This document shows, piece by piece, positions 1-8,753 of a stretch of DNA of 64,000 nt (positions are counted from its first letter, which is position 1; the number at the start of each line of letters is the position of its first letter). Both the position numbers and the translations under genes were made by a program. Origin of the DNA: UBA2144 sp964506185 (lineage in GTDB: Bacteria > Patescibacteriota > Gracilibacteria > Peribacterales > Peribacteraceae); assembly GCA_964506185.1 (NCBI GenBank), contig CAZDKL010000001.1, positions 1 through 64,000 of the forward strand. Direction: 5' to 3'. Below the pieces are notes generated by a model. It made no database searches, was not told the origin of the DNA, and saw only the letters and a program-made list of their open reading frames with translations.

Positions 1-2
1 AA

Positions 3-1211
3 CTCTTCCTCCGCCAGCTTACGCAGGCGGATTCTCGAAGGAATGTTGAAATTATTTCTCTCGGCAAAAACCTATTATTATTATTTGTTTCGATTACTAT
101 TTTTCTATTAATTTCAGAATGCGCTTTGCGCATATACATAAATCTTAATGATATTGCACCATTGGTTAAAAACGACAAGAGAATCGGATATGTAACGCCA
201 GCTAATAAAACATGGAAGCATGAATCCGATGAGTTTTCTGTAATAGTACAAACAAATAGTGAAGGATTTCGTGGTCCAGAATTCCCAGATCGATCAAAAG
301 CAACTGGATTGAAACGAATAGTATTCCATGGCGATTCTTTCTTAGACGCCAGAGAAGTGGACGAAGATATGCGTTTTGCACGCATTATTGACAAACAATT
401 TGGTGAAGAAGTTGATGTTGCTATCATCGGACTATCAGGTATAAATGCAGTTCATGAATTGAATCACTACAGAACAATTGGGAAATTTTTTGTTCCAGAT
501 GTTGTAGTACTTAGCTTTTATTCTCTGAATGACTTAATTTTTACCGACAACAACACATTTGATCTGAGTGGTTCAGGATTTCATGCCAGAGTCTCATCGA
601 TTGATACTCGCGCAGACGAATCATGGGGCGCAGAAATCGGAAGAAAGATAATTATTGTTCAATACCTGTACGATGCATTACGATTGACACTGTCAAAATT
701 CCCAAAATTGCACAACAATCAAAAAGATGTGCAGATGGTTGGGGCTGAAGCAGGAGAAAGCAAGAAATCGCAGGATTATGATATGGTATCAAAAGTTTTT
801 TCTCCAAATATTAAAGCAAAATTCAATGAACTAGAAACTGAAGGAGTATTTGATATTACAATGACAGTATTAAGATCATTTCGAGATGAAGTTGAAGCAA
901 ACGGATCTCAGTTTTTCGTATTGTTAATACCACCACCAATGGCAATACATTATGATCAATTCAATAAAATACAACAAAACTACATACAATATGTAGAACA
1001 TGAAGAATGGGACTTTGCCGCTGTCACTAACAAAATGCATTCCATGCTAACAGCAGAGAAATTTAACGTAATTAATGCACTTCCCAATCTTGTTAATGAA
1101 GCACAAAACGGAAAACGCTTGTATTATAGAAATAATCAACATTTGACGAGCGAGGGGCACAAAGTGATAGCAGGAACCCTTTATGAAAACTTGCGTTTTC
1201 TAACAGAATAG
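3..1211 (+). CDS. SGNH/GDSL hydrolase-like membrane-anchored protein, 5' end beyond the window
   Basis: The frame is open from the left edge (no ATG/GTG/TTG start in frame before a TTG at 126), so the gene probably begins outside the window; 402 codons are visible. The N-terminal part holds a hydrophobic segment (LLLLFVSITIFLLIS, about positions 72-116) followed by ALRIYINLND, like the signal anchor of the SGNH protein at 3629. A SGNH block I-like motif GDSFLDAREV and a C-terminal NNQHLTSEGH (Asp/His pair replaced by N..H) suggest an acyl-/O-acetyl-esterase or acyltransferase acting on surface glycans. The visible start carries a palindrome in frame (11-30). It lies upstream of DUF5989, SxtJ and carbamoyltransferase genes, a common partnership. 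The exact substrate is unknown. Confidence 0.7.
   Translation, partial: LFLRQLTQADSRRNVEIISLGKNLLLLFVSITIFLLISECALRIYINLNDIAPLVKNDKRIGYVTPANKTWKHESDEFSVIVQTNSEGFRGPEFPDRSKATGLKRIVFHGDSFLDAREVDEDMRFARIIDKQFGEEVDVAIIGLSGINAVHELNHYRTIGKFFVPDVVVLSFYSLNDLIFTDNNTFDLSGSGFHARVSSIDTRADESWGAEIGRKIIIVQYLYDALRLTLSKFPKLHNNQKDVQMVGAEAGESKKSQDYDMVSKVFSPNIKAKFNELETEGVFDITMTVLRSFRDEVEANGSQFFVLLIPPPMAIHYDQFNKIQQNYIQYVEHEEWDFAAVTNKMHSMLTAEKFNVINALPNLVNEAQNGKRLYYRNNQHLTSEGHKVIAGTLYENLRFLTE
11..30. repeat. 20-bp palindrome (CCGCCAGCTTACGCAGGCGG), in frame in the SGNH gene
   Basis: Imperfect palindrome CCGCC-N10-GGCGG with internal AGCTTACG. The 14-nt core GCTTACGCAGGCGG recurs at about 48454-48467 inside the cobalamin adenosyltransferase gene, again without breaking the frame. 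It is read here as RQLTQAD. Confidence 0.75.
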
Positions 1212-1258
1212 TGTATCTATTCAATGTTATTGTAGATGATTACTCACTCTAAAAATCA

Positions 1259-1417
1259 ATGACAAAATTATCAATCTTCACCGAACTCTGGCATTTCATG
1301 AGAATCCGCAAGAAATGGTGGCTTCTGCCCATAGTACTTATGATTGCACTATTAGGCCTAATCTTGGTATTTGCTCAGGGATCACCATTAGCACCATTCA
1401 TATACACTGTTTTCTAG
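1259..1417 (+). CDS. DUF5989 family small membrane protein
   Basis: A 52-residue protein beginning MTKLSIFTELWHFMRIRKKW, then one hydrophobic helix (LLPIVLMIALLGLILVFAQG) and the short tail SPLAPFIYTVF. The pattern 'ELW.F...RKKWWLLP' plus 'AQGS.LAPFIYT.F' is the hallmark of DUF5989, a family found beside NodU/CmcH carbamoyltransferases and SxtJ. It sits 47 nt after the SGNH gene and ends one base before the SxtJ start, so the cluster is probably one transcript. The function of the family is unknown; an inner-membrane accessory role to the carbamoyltransferase is inferred from context only. Confidence 0.85.
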   Translation: MTKLSIFTELWHFMRIRKKWWLLPIVLMIALLGLILVFAQGSPLAPFIYTVF

Positions 1418-1418
1418 G

Positions 1419-1646
1419 ATGAAATGCCCCAAACCATTAAAGCCTTTCTGGAAAGCCTGGTGCTCGTTTAGTCACGTGCTTGGCCGCGTTATGAGTTTTA
1501 TTATTCTGAGTCTTTTTTGGCTGATATGTTTCAGCGTGTACGGACTTGCAATTAAGATTCTGAGTTTGGGGAAAGTTTTCAAGAAGCCTCCACAAACTTA
1601 CTGGATAGATCCTCCAAAAGATGCCGGAATGAAGTATCAGTTTTAA
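1419..1646 (+). CDS. SxtJ-like small membrane protein
   Basis: 75 residues with one or two hydrophobic stretches (about residues 26-49) after a basic, Pro/Trp-rich N-terminus ('LKPFWKAWCSFSHVLGRVMS') and a hydrophilic Pro-rich tail. The 'W..FSH.LG.V...I.L..' arrangement matches the SxtJ family named from saxitoxin clusters, which almost always accompanies a carbamoyltransferase and DUF5989. The start lies 1 nt after the DUF5989 stop and the stop lies 1 nt before the carbamoyltransferase start, so translation is likely coupled. No enzymatic motif is visible. Confidence 0.75.
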   Translation: MKCPKPLKPFWKAWCSFSHVLGRVMSFIILSLFWLICFSVYGLAIKILSLGKVFKKPPQTYWIDPPKDAGMKYQF

Positions 1647-1647
1647 T

Positions 1648-3408
1648 ATGGATAAGCCTATCTACATTCTCGGCATCAGTTGTTACTACCATGATTCAGC
1701 CGCAGTACTGATCAAAGATGGTGAAATAGTTTTTGCAGCTCAAGAAGAGCGCTATACAAGAAAAAAACACGATGACTCCTTACCAATTAATGCAATTAAT
1801 GAGGCATTTACCTTTGCTGGTATCAGTTCTGACGATTTAAGTGCGGTTGGTTTTTACGAAAAACCGTTTACAAAGTTTTTTGACAGGATTTTAAAGACAC
1901 TTTTCAAAGTTTGGCCTCTGGGTTTCATGCAATACCAGTATGCAATGCAGGACTGGCTGACTAAAAAGCTCTGGATTCCGCATAACATCAAAAAAGAACT
2001 TAATTACAAAGGCGATGTCTTCTTTGTCCCCCATCACGAGTCTCATGCATACTCAAGTTTCGGTGTTTCCGGATTTGATGACGCAACTATTGTTACAGTT
2101 GACGGCGTCGGCGAGTGGGCAACGGCAACTATCGGAAAGGGGCAAGGCAACAAAGCGCAGATTCTGAAGGAAATCCATTATCCTCATTCACTCGGGCTTC
2201 TCTATTCCGCAATAACTTACTACCTCGGTTTCAAAGTTAACTCAGCCGAGTATAAGGTGATGGGCCTGGCGCCATATGGCGAGCCTAAGTATCTGAACAA
2301 GATGCGTGAGCTTATTGATGTTAAGGAAGACGGAAGCTTTGCGCTTAATATGAAGTACTTCACGTTCGAAAAGGGGCTGAGGATGACAGGCAAGAATATC
2401 GAGAAGCTACTTGGTCAGCCTCGCAGAAAGCCCGAATCTGATCTTGAGCAATTTCATAAGGATATTGCCCGTTCTCTGCAGGATTTGACCGAGGAGGTTA
2501 TGATGAAGATTGTTAAGCATGCTAGAAATCTTGCTAAGTCATCCAATCTCTGTCTAGCCGGAGGAGTGTCCTTAAACTGTGTAGCTAATGGAAAGATCTT
2601 AAGAAGCGGACTTTTCGAAAATGTCTTCATTCAACCTGCGTCAGGAGACGCTGGTGGAGCCTTGGGGGTTGCACTTTCAATTTGGCATAAGAAATTCAAC
2701 GGATCTAAGTTGCCGCAAATGGATCATGCTTATTACGGTGATGAGTTTTCTGACGAAGAAATTGAAAAAACTCTGAAAAAAGAAAACTTACCGTTCGTTA
2801 AACTGTCTGACGACGGACTTTTGGACCGCGTTTCCACTTTGATGCAGGGCGATAATGTAGTTGGATGGTTCCAAGGGCGCATGGAGTACGGCCCGCGCGC
2901 GCTTGGCAACAGATCTATCATTGCTGACGCGAGAAATATGGATAACTGGCAGAAAGTTAACTTAAAAATTAAATTCCGAGAGTCTTTCAGACCATTTGCA
3001 CCGACAGTTTTGGAAGAAAGAGTGTCTGACTACTTCGATTTGGATTGTCCAACCCCCTATATGCTTTTGGTGGCTGACGTTCAACCGGAAAAACGGGCAG
3101 AAATTCCTGCTGTCACTCATGTGGACGGCTCAGCACGTATTCAAAGTATCAACCGAGATCAAAATGAGAAGTACTATGATCTGATAAAAGCCTTTGAAAA
3201 GAAAACAGGGTGCGGAGTAATCATAAACACATCATTTAACGTTCGCGGTGAACCGATAGTCAGATCGCCTGAAGATGCAATCAACTGCTTCTTGAACACT
3301 CACATGGATTATCTTGTGCTTGGCAATTTTCTGCTGACGAAGTTAGAGATGCCGGAAGATAGAATCCTGAATAAGAAAGATTATTTGGAGAAATTTGAGT
3401 TGGATTAA
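1648..3408 (+). CDS. NodU/CmcH-family carbamoyltransferase
   Basis: 586 residues, normal length for the family. The N-terminal Kae1-like half has GISCYYHDSAAVLI, the metal/ATP-binding HHESHAYSSF (about residue 130), TVDGVGEWAT and MGLAPYG; LAGGVSLNCVANGKI and GDAGGALG follow. The C-terminal carbamoyltransferase part has GRMEYGPRALGNRSI and FRESFRPFAPTV. The family makes carbamoyl-AMP from carbamoyl phosphate and ATP and transfers the carbamoyl group to a sugar or other hydroxyl in the cytoplasm. Inside a glycan locus a carbamoylated surface sugar is the likely product. It is tightly linked to SxtJ (1-nt gap) and followed by the hairpin-rich region 3413-3541. Confidence 0.95.
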   Translation: MDKPIYILGISCYYHDSAAVLIKDGEIVFAAQEERYTRKKHDDSLPINAINEAFTFAGISSDDLSAVGFYEKPFTKFFDRILKTLFKVWPLGFMQYQYAMQDWLTKKLWIPHNIKKELNYKGDVFFVPHHESHAYSSFGVSGFDDATIVTVDGVGEWATATIGKGQGNKAQILKEIHYPHSLGLLYSAITYYLGFKVNSAEYKVMGLAPYGEPKYLNKMRELIDVKEDGSFALNMKYFTFEKGLRMTGKNIEKLLGQPRRKPESDLEQFHKDIARSLQDLTEEVMMKIVKHARNLAKSSNLCLAGGVSLNCVANGKILRSGLFENVFIQPASGDAGGALGVALSIWHKKFNGSKLPQMDHAYYGDEFSDEEIEKTLKKENLPFVKLSDDGLLDRVSTLMQGDNVVGWFQGRMEYGPRALGNRSIIADARNMDNWQKVNLKIKFRESFRPFAPTVLEERVSDYFDLDCPTPYMLLVADVQPEKRAEIPAVTHVDGSARIQSINRDQNEKYYDLIKAFEKKTGCGVIINTSFNVRGEPIVRSPEDAINCFLNTHMDYLVLGNFLLTKLEMPEDRILNKKDYLEKFELD

Positions 3409-3412
3409 AAGG

Positions 3413-3541
3413 TGCCCGCACTATCAAGGGCATTAACGAGAAAAATCTGTGTGGAACCCACCTTGTATCGCAATGGCGATACACGAAGGTGCATTACGTT
3501 GTACTGACTCGCCGTGGCCCTTATGTGTGATAGTGCGGACA
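3413..3541. ncRNA. Candidate structured RNA or complex hairpin element
   Basis: CCGCACTATCA (3416-3426) pairs perfectly with TGATAGTGCGG (3528-3538), and the adjacent AAGGGC with GCCCTT (3517-3522). Inside, GTATCGC and GCGATAC flank an AATG loop and are extended by CACCTT/AAGGTG. The two sides of the internal bubble are each about 25 nt, giving closing stem, open bubble and terminal stem. The segment is more GC-rich than its flanks. No U-tract follows, so a simple terminator is unlikely. It could be a small RNA, or a mobile palindrome between two genes. Confidence 0.35.
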
Positions 3542-3628
3542 TCGATTCTATTCTGAAGCCTTTATAGCGTTGTGCAAGTAAACAATTAAATATTTGTATT
3601 ATCGATTTTTCCGCTTAAAATACACAAG

Positions 3629-4621
3629 ATGAGGAAATCTTGTCTCATAAACGGCACCCTTGTAATAGGCTCTATCCTTGCGTTTTTTCTGATAGCTGAG
3701 CTGGGCTTAAGAATCACAGGACTCCAAAGGACTTCCCCCAACCCGCCGAAGATCTTCCAGTCCAGCGAACATGAAGATATCAGTTATGAACTTAAAGCGA
3801 ATCTGAAAAAAGAGAAGGCATACAAAGCAAAAGTTTCCACGAACAGTTTAGGATTCAGAAGCACAGAGTTACTTGAAAACACTCCGACAATTGCAGTCTT
3901 CGGAGATTCAATAACATTCGGTTACGGAGTAAATAATGATCAGACGCTAACTTCGTTTATAAGTGAACTGATTCCCGGTTACAATGTAATCAACACCGCA
4001 GTCCCCGGTTACAATCTGGTACAGGAGACTGACGTTCTTAGAAAGAAGATAGTACCGATTGATCCGGAGATCGTTGTTCTTGTTTTTTACTTTAATGACC
4101 TTGGTGGAACAACAGGCTTCTTGGATGACCAAGGAATATTGCGACCAAAGGGGTGGGATCCGTCACAGGAGACTTGCAGACCTATTGCAACCGGAATTAT
4201 GAATTACTTACCGGGTAAATGCTGGCTTGCTGACCATAGTGCATTTTATAAAGCATTCAAAAAAGCTTATGACCTGCGCGCTGGTAAAAAACGAAAGAAA
4301 GAAGAACAGAAAAACTCAATTGAAAACCCAGAAGAAGATACTGTTGAACAGAATGAACTGACTCAATATTCAATTCAATTAGAAAGATTCAGCAAACTTA
4401 TTCCGCTTGACCGAAAGTACTTCGTTATCTGGCCGGATCAGGAGTTGCATGAGGCTTCGAGACCTAAACTTAAGAAGATTGCAGAAGCCTACGAGTTCCA
4501 GGTGATTGATTTGTACGACATCTTCGGTAATAAGGTCCCGACTCTACCGTGGGATACGGTTCACCCGAGTCCGAAGGCATTGGAGAAGGCTGCTGGGGTT
4601 ATTGCGGAGTATATTAACTAA
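3629..4621 (+). CDS. SGNH/GDSL-family hydrolase, membrane anchored
   Basis: 330 residues. An N-terminal signal anchor (about residues 10-27) is followed by the GDS motif in AVFGDSITFGYGV (block I), NTAVPGYN (block II Gly), a YFNDLGG block and a C-terminal DTVHPSP (catalytic Asp-His pair), so the Ser-Asp-His triad is complete, unlike the Asn-containing C-terminal motif of the gene at 3-1211. It probably acts outside the membrane as an O-acyl esterase/transferase on surface glycans. A TAAAAT hexamer (3616-3621) ends 7 nt before the ATG, which supports this start and a leaderless mRNA. A Glu/Lys-rich linker lies at about residues 215-245. Confidence 0.8.
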   Translation: MRKSCLINGTLVIGSILAFFLIAELGLRITGLQRTSPNPPKIFQSSEHEDISYELKANLKKEKAYKAKVSTNSLGFRSTELLENTPTIAVFGDSITFGYGVNNDQTLTSFISELIPGYNVINTAVPGYNLVQETDVLRKKIVPIDPEIVVLVFYFNDLGGTTGFLDDQGILRPKGWDPSQETCRPIATGIMNYLPGKCWLADHSAFYKAFKKAYDLRAGKKRKKEEQKNSIENPEEDTVEQNELTQYSIQLERFSKLIPLDRKYFVIWPDQELHEASRPKLKKIAEAYEFQVIDLYDIFGNKVPTLPWDTVHPSPKALEKAAGVIAEYIN

Positions 4622-4624
4622 CAC

Positions 4625-5076
4625 CTCTCTCCTTTCTTTTGTATTGATACAAAAGAAAGGAGACAAAGAAAAAATCAAAGGCAAACACAAACTCGCTCGT
4701 CGCGTTTATTTCGTAATCATAGATCTAGCTCGCAGAGATGAGTCGTCCGCCTCGGGCGGACGCTCAACATCTGCTCGCGCTTACGAGCTAGTTGGCACTG
4801 GCTCCTCGCTCAGACAAGTGTGTTTGCCTTTTTCAGTAATAGGCAATACAGACGGACAAACGCATGTTTGAACTCGAAAGCACTATTTAACCAGTTCTAC
4901 TTCGCAAGAACGAATTGGATGAGGCTCTCCAATTCAAGGCCTCTAACTCTGAGTGCATCCAATTCGTTCTGCACACCATTGAATCTCTAATTGCGCTTTC
5001 GAGTGAGTTTGCGTTTGTCCTGATCTTTTTTCTTTGCCTCTTTCTTTTTTGTATCCAAGACAAAAAAGAAAGAGGA
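4625..5076. mobile_element. MITE-like element with about 50-bp imperfect terminal inverted repeats
   Basis: No plausible gene. Both ends are hairpins (about 4628-4663 with CTCCTTTCTTTTGTAT/ATACAAAAGAAAGGAG; about 5039-5076 with CTCTTTCTTTTTTGT mirrored). Inward of each is a related arm: GGCAAACACAAACTCGCTCG on the left (about 4680) and, on the complement at the right (about 5020), GGACAAACGCAAACTCACTC. Between them lie two large imperfect hairpins: about 4678-4835, closed at its core by GTCCGCC/GGCGGAC, and about 4851-5020, containing the perfect 15-nt pair AGAACGAATTGGATG/CATCCAATTCGTTCT. It lies between convergent genes. No transposase is seen, so any mobility would depend on another element. 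Confidence 0.6.
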
Positions 5077-5103
5077 GGCCTTTTGGTTACGAAAGAAAGA
5101 ACA

Positions 5104-6213
5104 TTAAACTATTCTCTGCATTCTTTCCTTCCAATCAAGCTTTTTGGCTTTTTCTTGGGCTAACTGAGGTTTGGAGCTGTCCTCAAGCGCTCTCCCAATC
5201 GCATCAGCCATAGATTTCGAATCACCCGGTACACAGAATTCAACGACTGACTCGCCCACCAAGTCTCTGGCAGGAGGAATATTCGCACATACGATCGGTT
5301 TTCCTGCCGCCATGTATTCAACCAACTTCAATGGAGACGTATCGCGCATGATGAACGGATGATCCGTTGCAGGCGCGGGATAAACGCACACATCACACTT
5401 GGCAATAGCTGACGGCACTTCGGACCTCTCTATTCTTCCCTCAAAACTGACGTTGTCCGAAAGACCAAGCGACTCTGCAAGCTTAAAGTAAGCCTTCTTC
5501 CAATCATCAGGTCCGCCGACTATCCATCCTCTAACATTTTTACCACGATCTTTTAATTCTTTAAGTCCTCTGAGTAGCTCAGGCACTCCTTTTTCTATCT
5601 TGTCTTGAGTTGCAAGCGAACCAACGTAACCAATTACGGGAACTTCGTTTGAAACTTCTGGCAGATTTTGAAATTCATCAAAATCAACACCATCCCCTTC
5701 CACTGTGAGCTTAGATTCATTAACTCCAAGACTTCTGACCTCATCGCACATCGGTGAAGTTAAGCAAACTACTTTCTTGCATTTGTTACACAGATTGACG
5801 AACTTAGTTTTAAGTTTGTTGGGAATTGTATGGAGTTCCAGAATGACAGGAATGCCACTTGCGATCGCAGACTGAAGAACGAGTGGAGACCTGACATACA
5901 AAACTTCAGCCTGATTATTTTTAAGAAACTTTCTAAGTTTTCTCTTATAAAAGAACATCGTAATAATCATCCAAAGAGGACCCGGAATCCACCACTTGCC
6001 CAAAGCATCGAAATTATTTAGTCTGACGAATTTGACTGAGCCAGGAAGGCCGTAGTACTCGTGAACAGGTTCCAGAATATGATTCTTTGTATGTGGAGCC
6101 ACAATAGTCACATCATGGCCTATTTCCGACATTGCCTTGCACACAGCTGCAATTTGCAGGCCATAAGCCTTTTCTACAGGGAAACGTGCATGGACGATGT
6201 AAGTGATTCGCAT
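5104..6213 (-). CDS. GT4-family glycosyltransferase
   Basis: 369 residues with the GT-B fold pattern: N-terminal 'HARFPVEKAYGLQI' acceptor-side loop, central VIGYVGSLATQ, and C-terminal nucleotide-sugar part with MRDTSPLKLVEYMAAGKPIV (the E-x7-E type donor-binding segment of GT4). It is presumed to be cytoplasmic or membrane-associated, transferring a sugar to a lipid-linked glycan. The start is supported by TAATCT ending 8 nt upstream of the ATG and no SD. It is convergent with the MITE-like element and divergent from the glycosyltransferase at 6308. Donor and acceptor cannot be read from sequence. Confidence 0.85.
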   Translation of the reverse strand: MRITYIVHARFPVEKAYGLQIAAVCKAMSEIGHDVTIVAPHTKNHILEPVHEYYGLPGSVKFVRLNNFDALGKWWIPGPLWMIITMFFYKRKLRKFLKNNQAEVLYVRSPLVLQSAIASGIPVILELHTIPNKLKTKFVNLCNKCKKVVCLTSPMCDEVRSLGVNESKLTVEGDGVDFDEFQNLPEVSNEVPVIGYVGSLATQDKIEKGVPELLRGLKELKDRGKNVRGWIVGGPDDWKKAYFKLAESLGLSDNVSFEGRIERSEVPSAIAKCDVCVYPAPATDHPFIMRDTSPLKLVEYMAAGKPIVCANIPPARDLVGESVVEFCVPGDSKSMADAIGRALEDSSKPQLAQEKAKKLDWKERMQRIV

Positions 6214-6307
6214 CAGCGGACAGATTACTTCTTTAATCTCGTCTTGTAACTAATAATCTTATAAATTTAGATTATTAATTCTGATTTTTTCTCTAACATA
6301 TCTCTAA

Positions 6308-7288
6308 ATGAGCTCGATTCTCTTCTTCGGCTTCTATGACCCTGCGTCTCCACGCACGTGGACCCTTAGGCGAGCATACGAAAAAGAAGGATTCAAAATA
6401 CTTGAATGCCATACAACCAAGAAAGGATTCTTTAGAAAATGTTCTGATCTGATCAGGCAGTATAAAAAACTAAAGAAAGAAGTTAATGAAGTTCTGGTTC
6501 TTTTCCCCGGTCATCACCTAATGCCTCTTGCGTGGTTGCTGACTCGCTTTCCCCACAAGAAACTTTCATTCGACGCATTCATTTCTGTATACGACACACT
6601 GGTTGCTGACCGGAAGTTGGTTGCAAAGTGGAGCCCCAAGGCTTGGTTTTATTGGTTTGTAGATTTTGTATCCTGTCATCTTGCTTCTGAAGTACTGATT
6701 GATACAAAAACTCATCGTGAATACTTCATTAAAAAATTCAAACTTCATCCAAAGCGCGTCAAAGTCGTTTACCTCGAAGCTATTAGTGATATTTTCTATC
6801 CAAAAACCTTACGTCCTACGTCTTACTCCTTACGTCCTGAAAAATACGAAGTATTTTTCTATGGATCCTTCATCCCGTTGCAAGGAATCGACGTAATTTT
6901 AAGAGCAGCTAAAATTCTGGAATCTGATCCTAATCTCCGCTTCACAATCCTCGGAGGAGGACAAACAGAGCCGGAAATGAAAAAGTTAGCTGAAGAATTG
7001 AATTTGAAGAATGTAACATTCAAGCCCTTCGCTCCAATGGAAGAACTTCCTGACCATATTAATAATGCTGACCTTTGCCTTGGTATTTTCGGCATCTCTG
7101 AAAAGACCCAGCGCGTTATTCCGCATAAAGTATTGGATTATTTGGCCTGTGGGAAGAAGGTTTTAACAGCCAAAACACCCGGAATACTCGAAAAATATGA
7201 GAATGATGAAAGGGTAATCTTATGCGAGGCTGGCAATGCAGAGGATCTGGCCGAAAAGATTAAACAAGCTCATTCACAGCAGTCCTGA
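6308..7288 (+). CDS. GT4-family glycosyltransferase with a heptamer-repeat insert
   Basis: 326 residues, GT-B type. The C-terminal half has VFFYGSFIPLQGID, FTILGGGQTEPEM, and a donor-site region RVIPHKVLDYLACGKKVLTA. Codons about 6800-6845 are made of a 7-nt tandem repeat (CTTACGTC, CTACGTC, TTACTCC, TTACGTC) translated as KTLRPTSYSLRPEK, placed between the two Rossmann domains where an insert is tolerable. TAACAT upstream of the ATG fits a leaderless start. The last 29 nt overlap the convergent exostosin-like gene. Its role in assembling the surface glycan is inferred. Confidence 0.85.
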   Translation: MSSILFFGFYDPASPRTWTLRRAYEKEGFKILECHTTKKGFFRKCSDLIRQYKKLKKEVNEVLVLFPGHHLMPLAWLLTRFPHKKLSFDAFISVYDTLVADRKLVAKWSPKAWFYWFVDFVSCHLASEVLIDTKTHREYFIKKFKLHPKRVKVVYLEAISDIFYPKTLRPTSYSLRPEKYEVFFYGSFIPLQGIDVILRAAKILESDPNLRFTILGGGQTEPEMKKLAEELNLKNVTFKPFAPMEELPDHINNADLCLGIFGISEKTQRVIPHKVLDYLACGKKVLTAKTPGILEKYENDERVILCEAGNAEDLAEKIKQAHSQQS

Positions 7289-8297
7289 GGAAGCTTTCCA
7301 CACTTAAGTACTTCTCAAATGCTTCTCTTGCCTTCTTTTGCATACCTACAAAAGTATCTTCATCCAGTTTTTCATAGAATGAACCTACTATTTGATCAAT
7401 TTTGGAAACATCTTTGTAGCTGACTCTGATTATGAACTCATCGTAATTGATTTTATTCTCAAGAGGCAAAATGCAATCAGTATCAATAAAAACCGGTGGG
7501 CGTCCCAGGCTTAGTGCCTCATAAAATCTGTATGAATAATTCCCATCACCCTTAACAGCCAAGGGAAAATCAGAATCAATCATATTTTGTATGTACTCTT
7601 CTCTTCCCTCTTTGGGGTCAATCTTGATTGTATGCGGAGAGCCGGAGTAACTCTTGCGCAAAATGAAGTTCGCTTCGATAAGATGAGAATCTTTGAGTGT
7701 TCTGCATGCCTTTCTCCTGAATGTCAGACCCTTCTTGTGAACCGCAAGGTTAGATTTGATCAAAGCCAAACGTTTGAAGTCTATAAGTATATTTTTTGCA
7801 ATAGTGCCAAACCTATTTTTGTGATTCTTGTACTTGGCCCATCCACAAAAACCAACAACCGGAGTTTTTGCCTTATGTCTGATTGTATGCTCACGTCCTT
7901 TCATCAAATCAGGTGTATAAGGTGGCATGATAATTTCGTTATCAGCTTTTAGATGTTTGTATTGTGAAGTCCTGAATACAACTGAGTTTGGAATATCAAC
8001 CTCATCCGTATTATCGCCATGCCAGAATACGATCACTTTCTTGGCCTGATTCTGTGATAGATCCGTGAGCTTTTGTAAATATGTCCCCCGCATCTTTACC
8101 AGAGGAAAATTATGCGGACACAATATGAAATCTGCCTGGCTTGGATCCTCAACAATCTCCACAAATGGCTCTTTAAGGCCCTCAAATGCCTCATTCAGGA
8201 ACTCTATTCGCCCCTCTTTTTCCGGCCTTCCAAGATTGGGATACAGAAGAGGAATATGAGGAATGCCATCAATGAGATCGGCGTGGACTTTTAACAT
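7260..8297 (-). CDS. Exostosin (GT47)-like glycosyltransferase
   Basis: 345 residues. The C-terminal motif YRFYEALSLGRPPVFIDTDC (Glu in the donor-binding loop) is characteristic of the exostosin family; further upstream are FWHGDNTDEVD and VGFCGWAKYKNHKN. Bacterial members are glycosyltransferases of surface polysaccharides. I place the start at the ATG at 8297 (MLKVHADL) rather than the upstream GTG, because TATATT ends 9 nt before it. Its 3' end overlaps the convergent GT4 gene by 29 nt. It is divergent from the methyltransferase at 8362. Confidence 0.75.
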   Translation of the reverse strand: MLKVHADLIDGIPHIPLLYPNLGRPEKEGRIEFLNEAFEGLKEPFVEIVEDPSQADFILCPHNFPLVKMRGTYLQKLTDLSQNQAKKVIVFWHGDNTDEVDIPNSVVFRTSQYKHLKADNEIIMPPYTPDLMKGREHTIRHKAKTPVVGFCGWAKYKNHKNRFGTIAKNILIDFKRLALIKSNLAVHKKGLTFRRKACRTLKDSHLIEANFILRKSYSGSPHTIKIDPKEGREEYIQNMIDSDFPLAVKGDGNYSYRFYEALSLGRPPVFIDTDCILPLENKINYDEFIIRVSYKDVSKIDQIVGSFYEKLDEDTFVGMQKKAREAFEKYLSVESFLRTAVNELV

Positions 8298-8361
8298 GTC
8301 CGCCAGAATATACACTTAAATCTCCTTTTTCTCACGTCCATTCCTGTTAGAATGACCCCCA

Positions 8362-8753
8362 ATGCCCGCCATCCAAAAAACCGCCAAAAAGCTCAAGCNN
8401 NNNNNNNNNNNNNNNNNNNNNNNNNNNNNNNNNNNNNNNNNNNNNNNNNNNNNNNNNNNNNNNNNNNNNNNNNNNNNNNNNNNNNNNNNNNNNNNNNNTA
8501 TCTAAATGAATTTAAAAGACTTCTTAAGCCAACCGGGAAAGTATTCCTGACGGCCTTCGTTGAGGATAAAGTTCCGGAGATGGAAGAAAATCCTCCGAAT
8601 TACAAACAAGATTGGAAAGGAGCACTGCATTGCGTTCGATACGAGAAGAACTTCTTTAAGAAAATGATTAAAGGACACGGTTTTAATGTTGATAAACTGG
8701 TCTATGGAACAGAAACTGATGGACAGAGCGGATTCTATATTTCGAGTGTGTAG
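8362..8753 (+). CDS. Class I SAM-dependent methyltransferase, interrupted by the assembly gap
   Basis: The N-terminus (MPAIQKTAKKLK) is visible before a 100-N scaffold gap and the C-terminus after it: YLNEFKRLLKPTGKVFLTAF, the post-motif III region of class I methyltransferases, then a tail ending FYISSV. The gap length is arbitrary, so the real protein is longer and the frames cannot be joined. The ATG at 8362 is preferred over the ATG at 8352 since TAGAAT (8349-8354) ends 7 nt upstream. The terminal codons and the TAG stop are part of a heptamer repeat (8746-8814). Its substrate is unknown, probably a glycan sugar or lipid. Confidence 0.65.
8399..8498. other. Scaffold gap (100 N)
   Basis: Exactly 100 Ns, a conventional placeholder for an unknown length, inside the methyltransferase gene. 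Confidence 0.99.

Noticed and set aside
4506..5163. ORFs of 82-121 codons over the MITE-like element
   Set aside because: They run through hairpin arms, have low-complexity translations, and no start signals; the repeats explain the sequence better.
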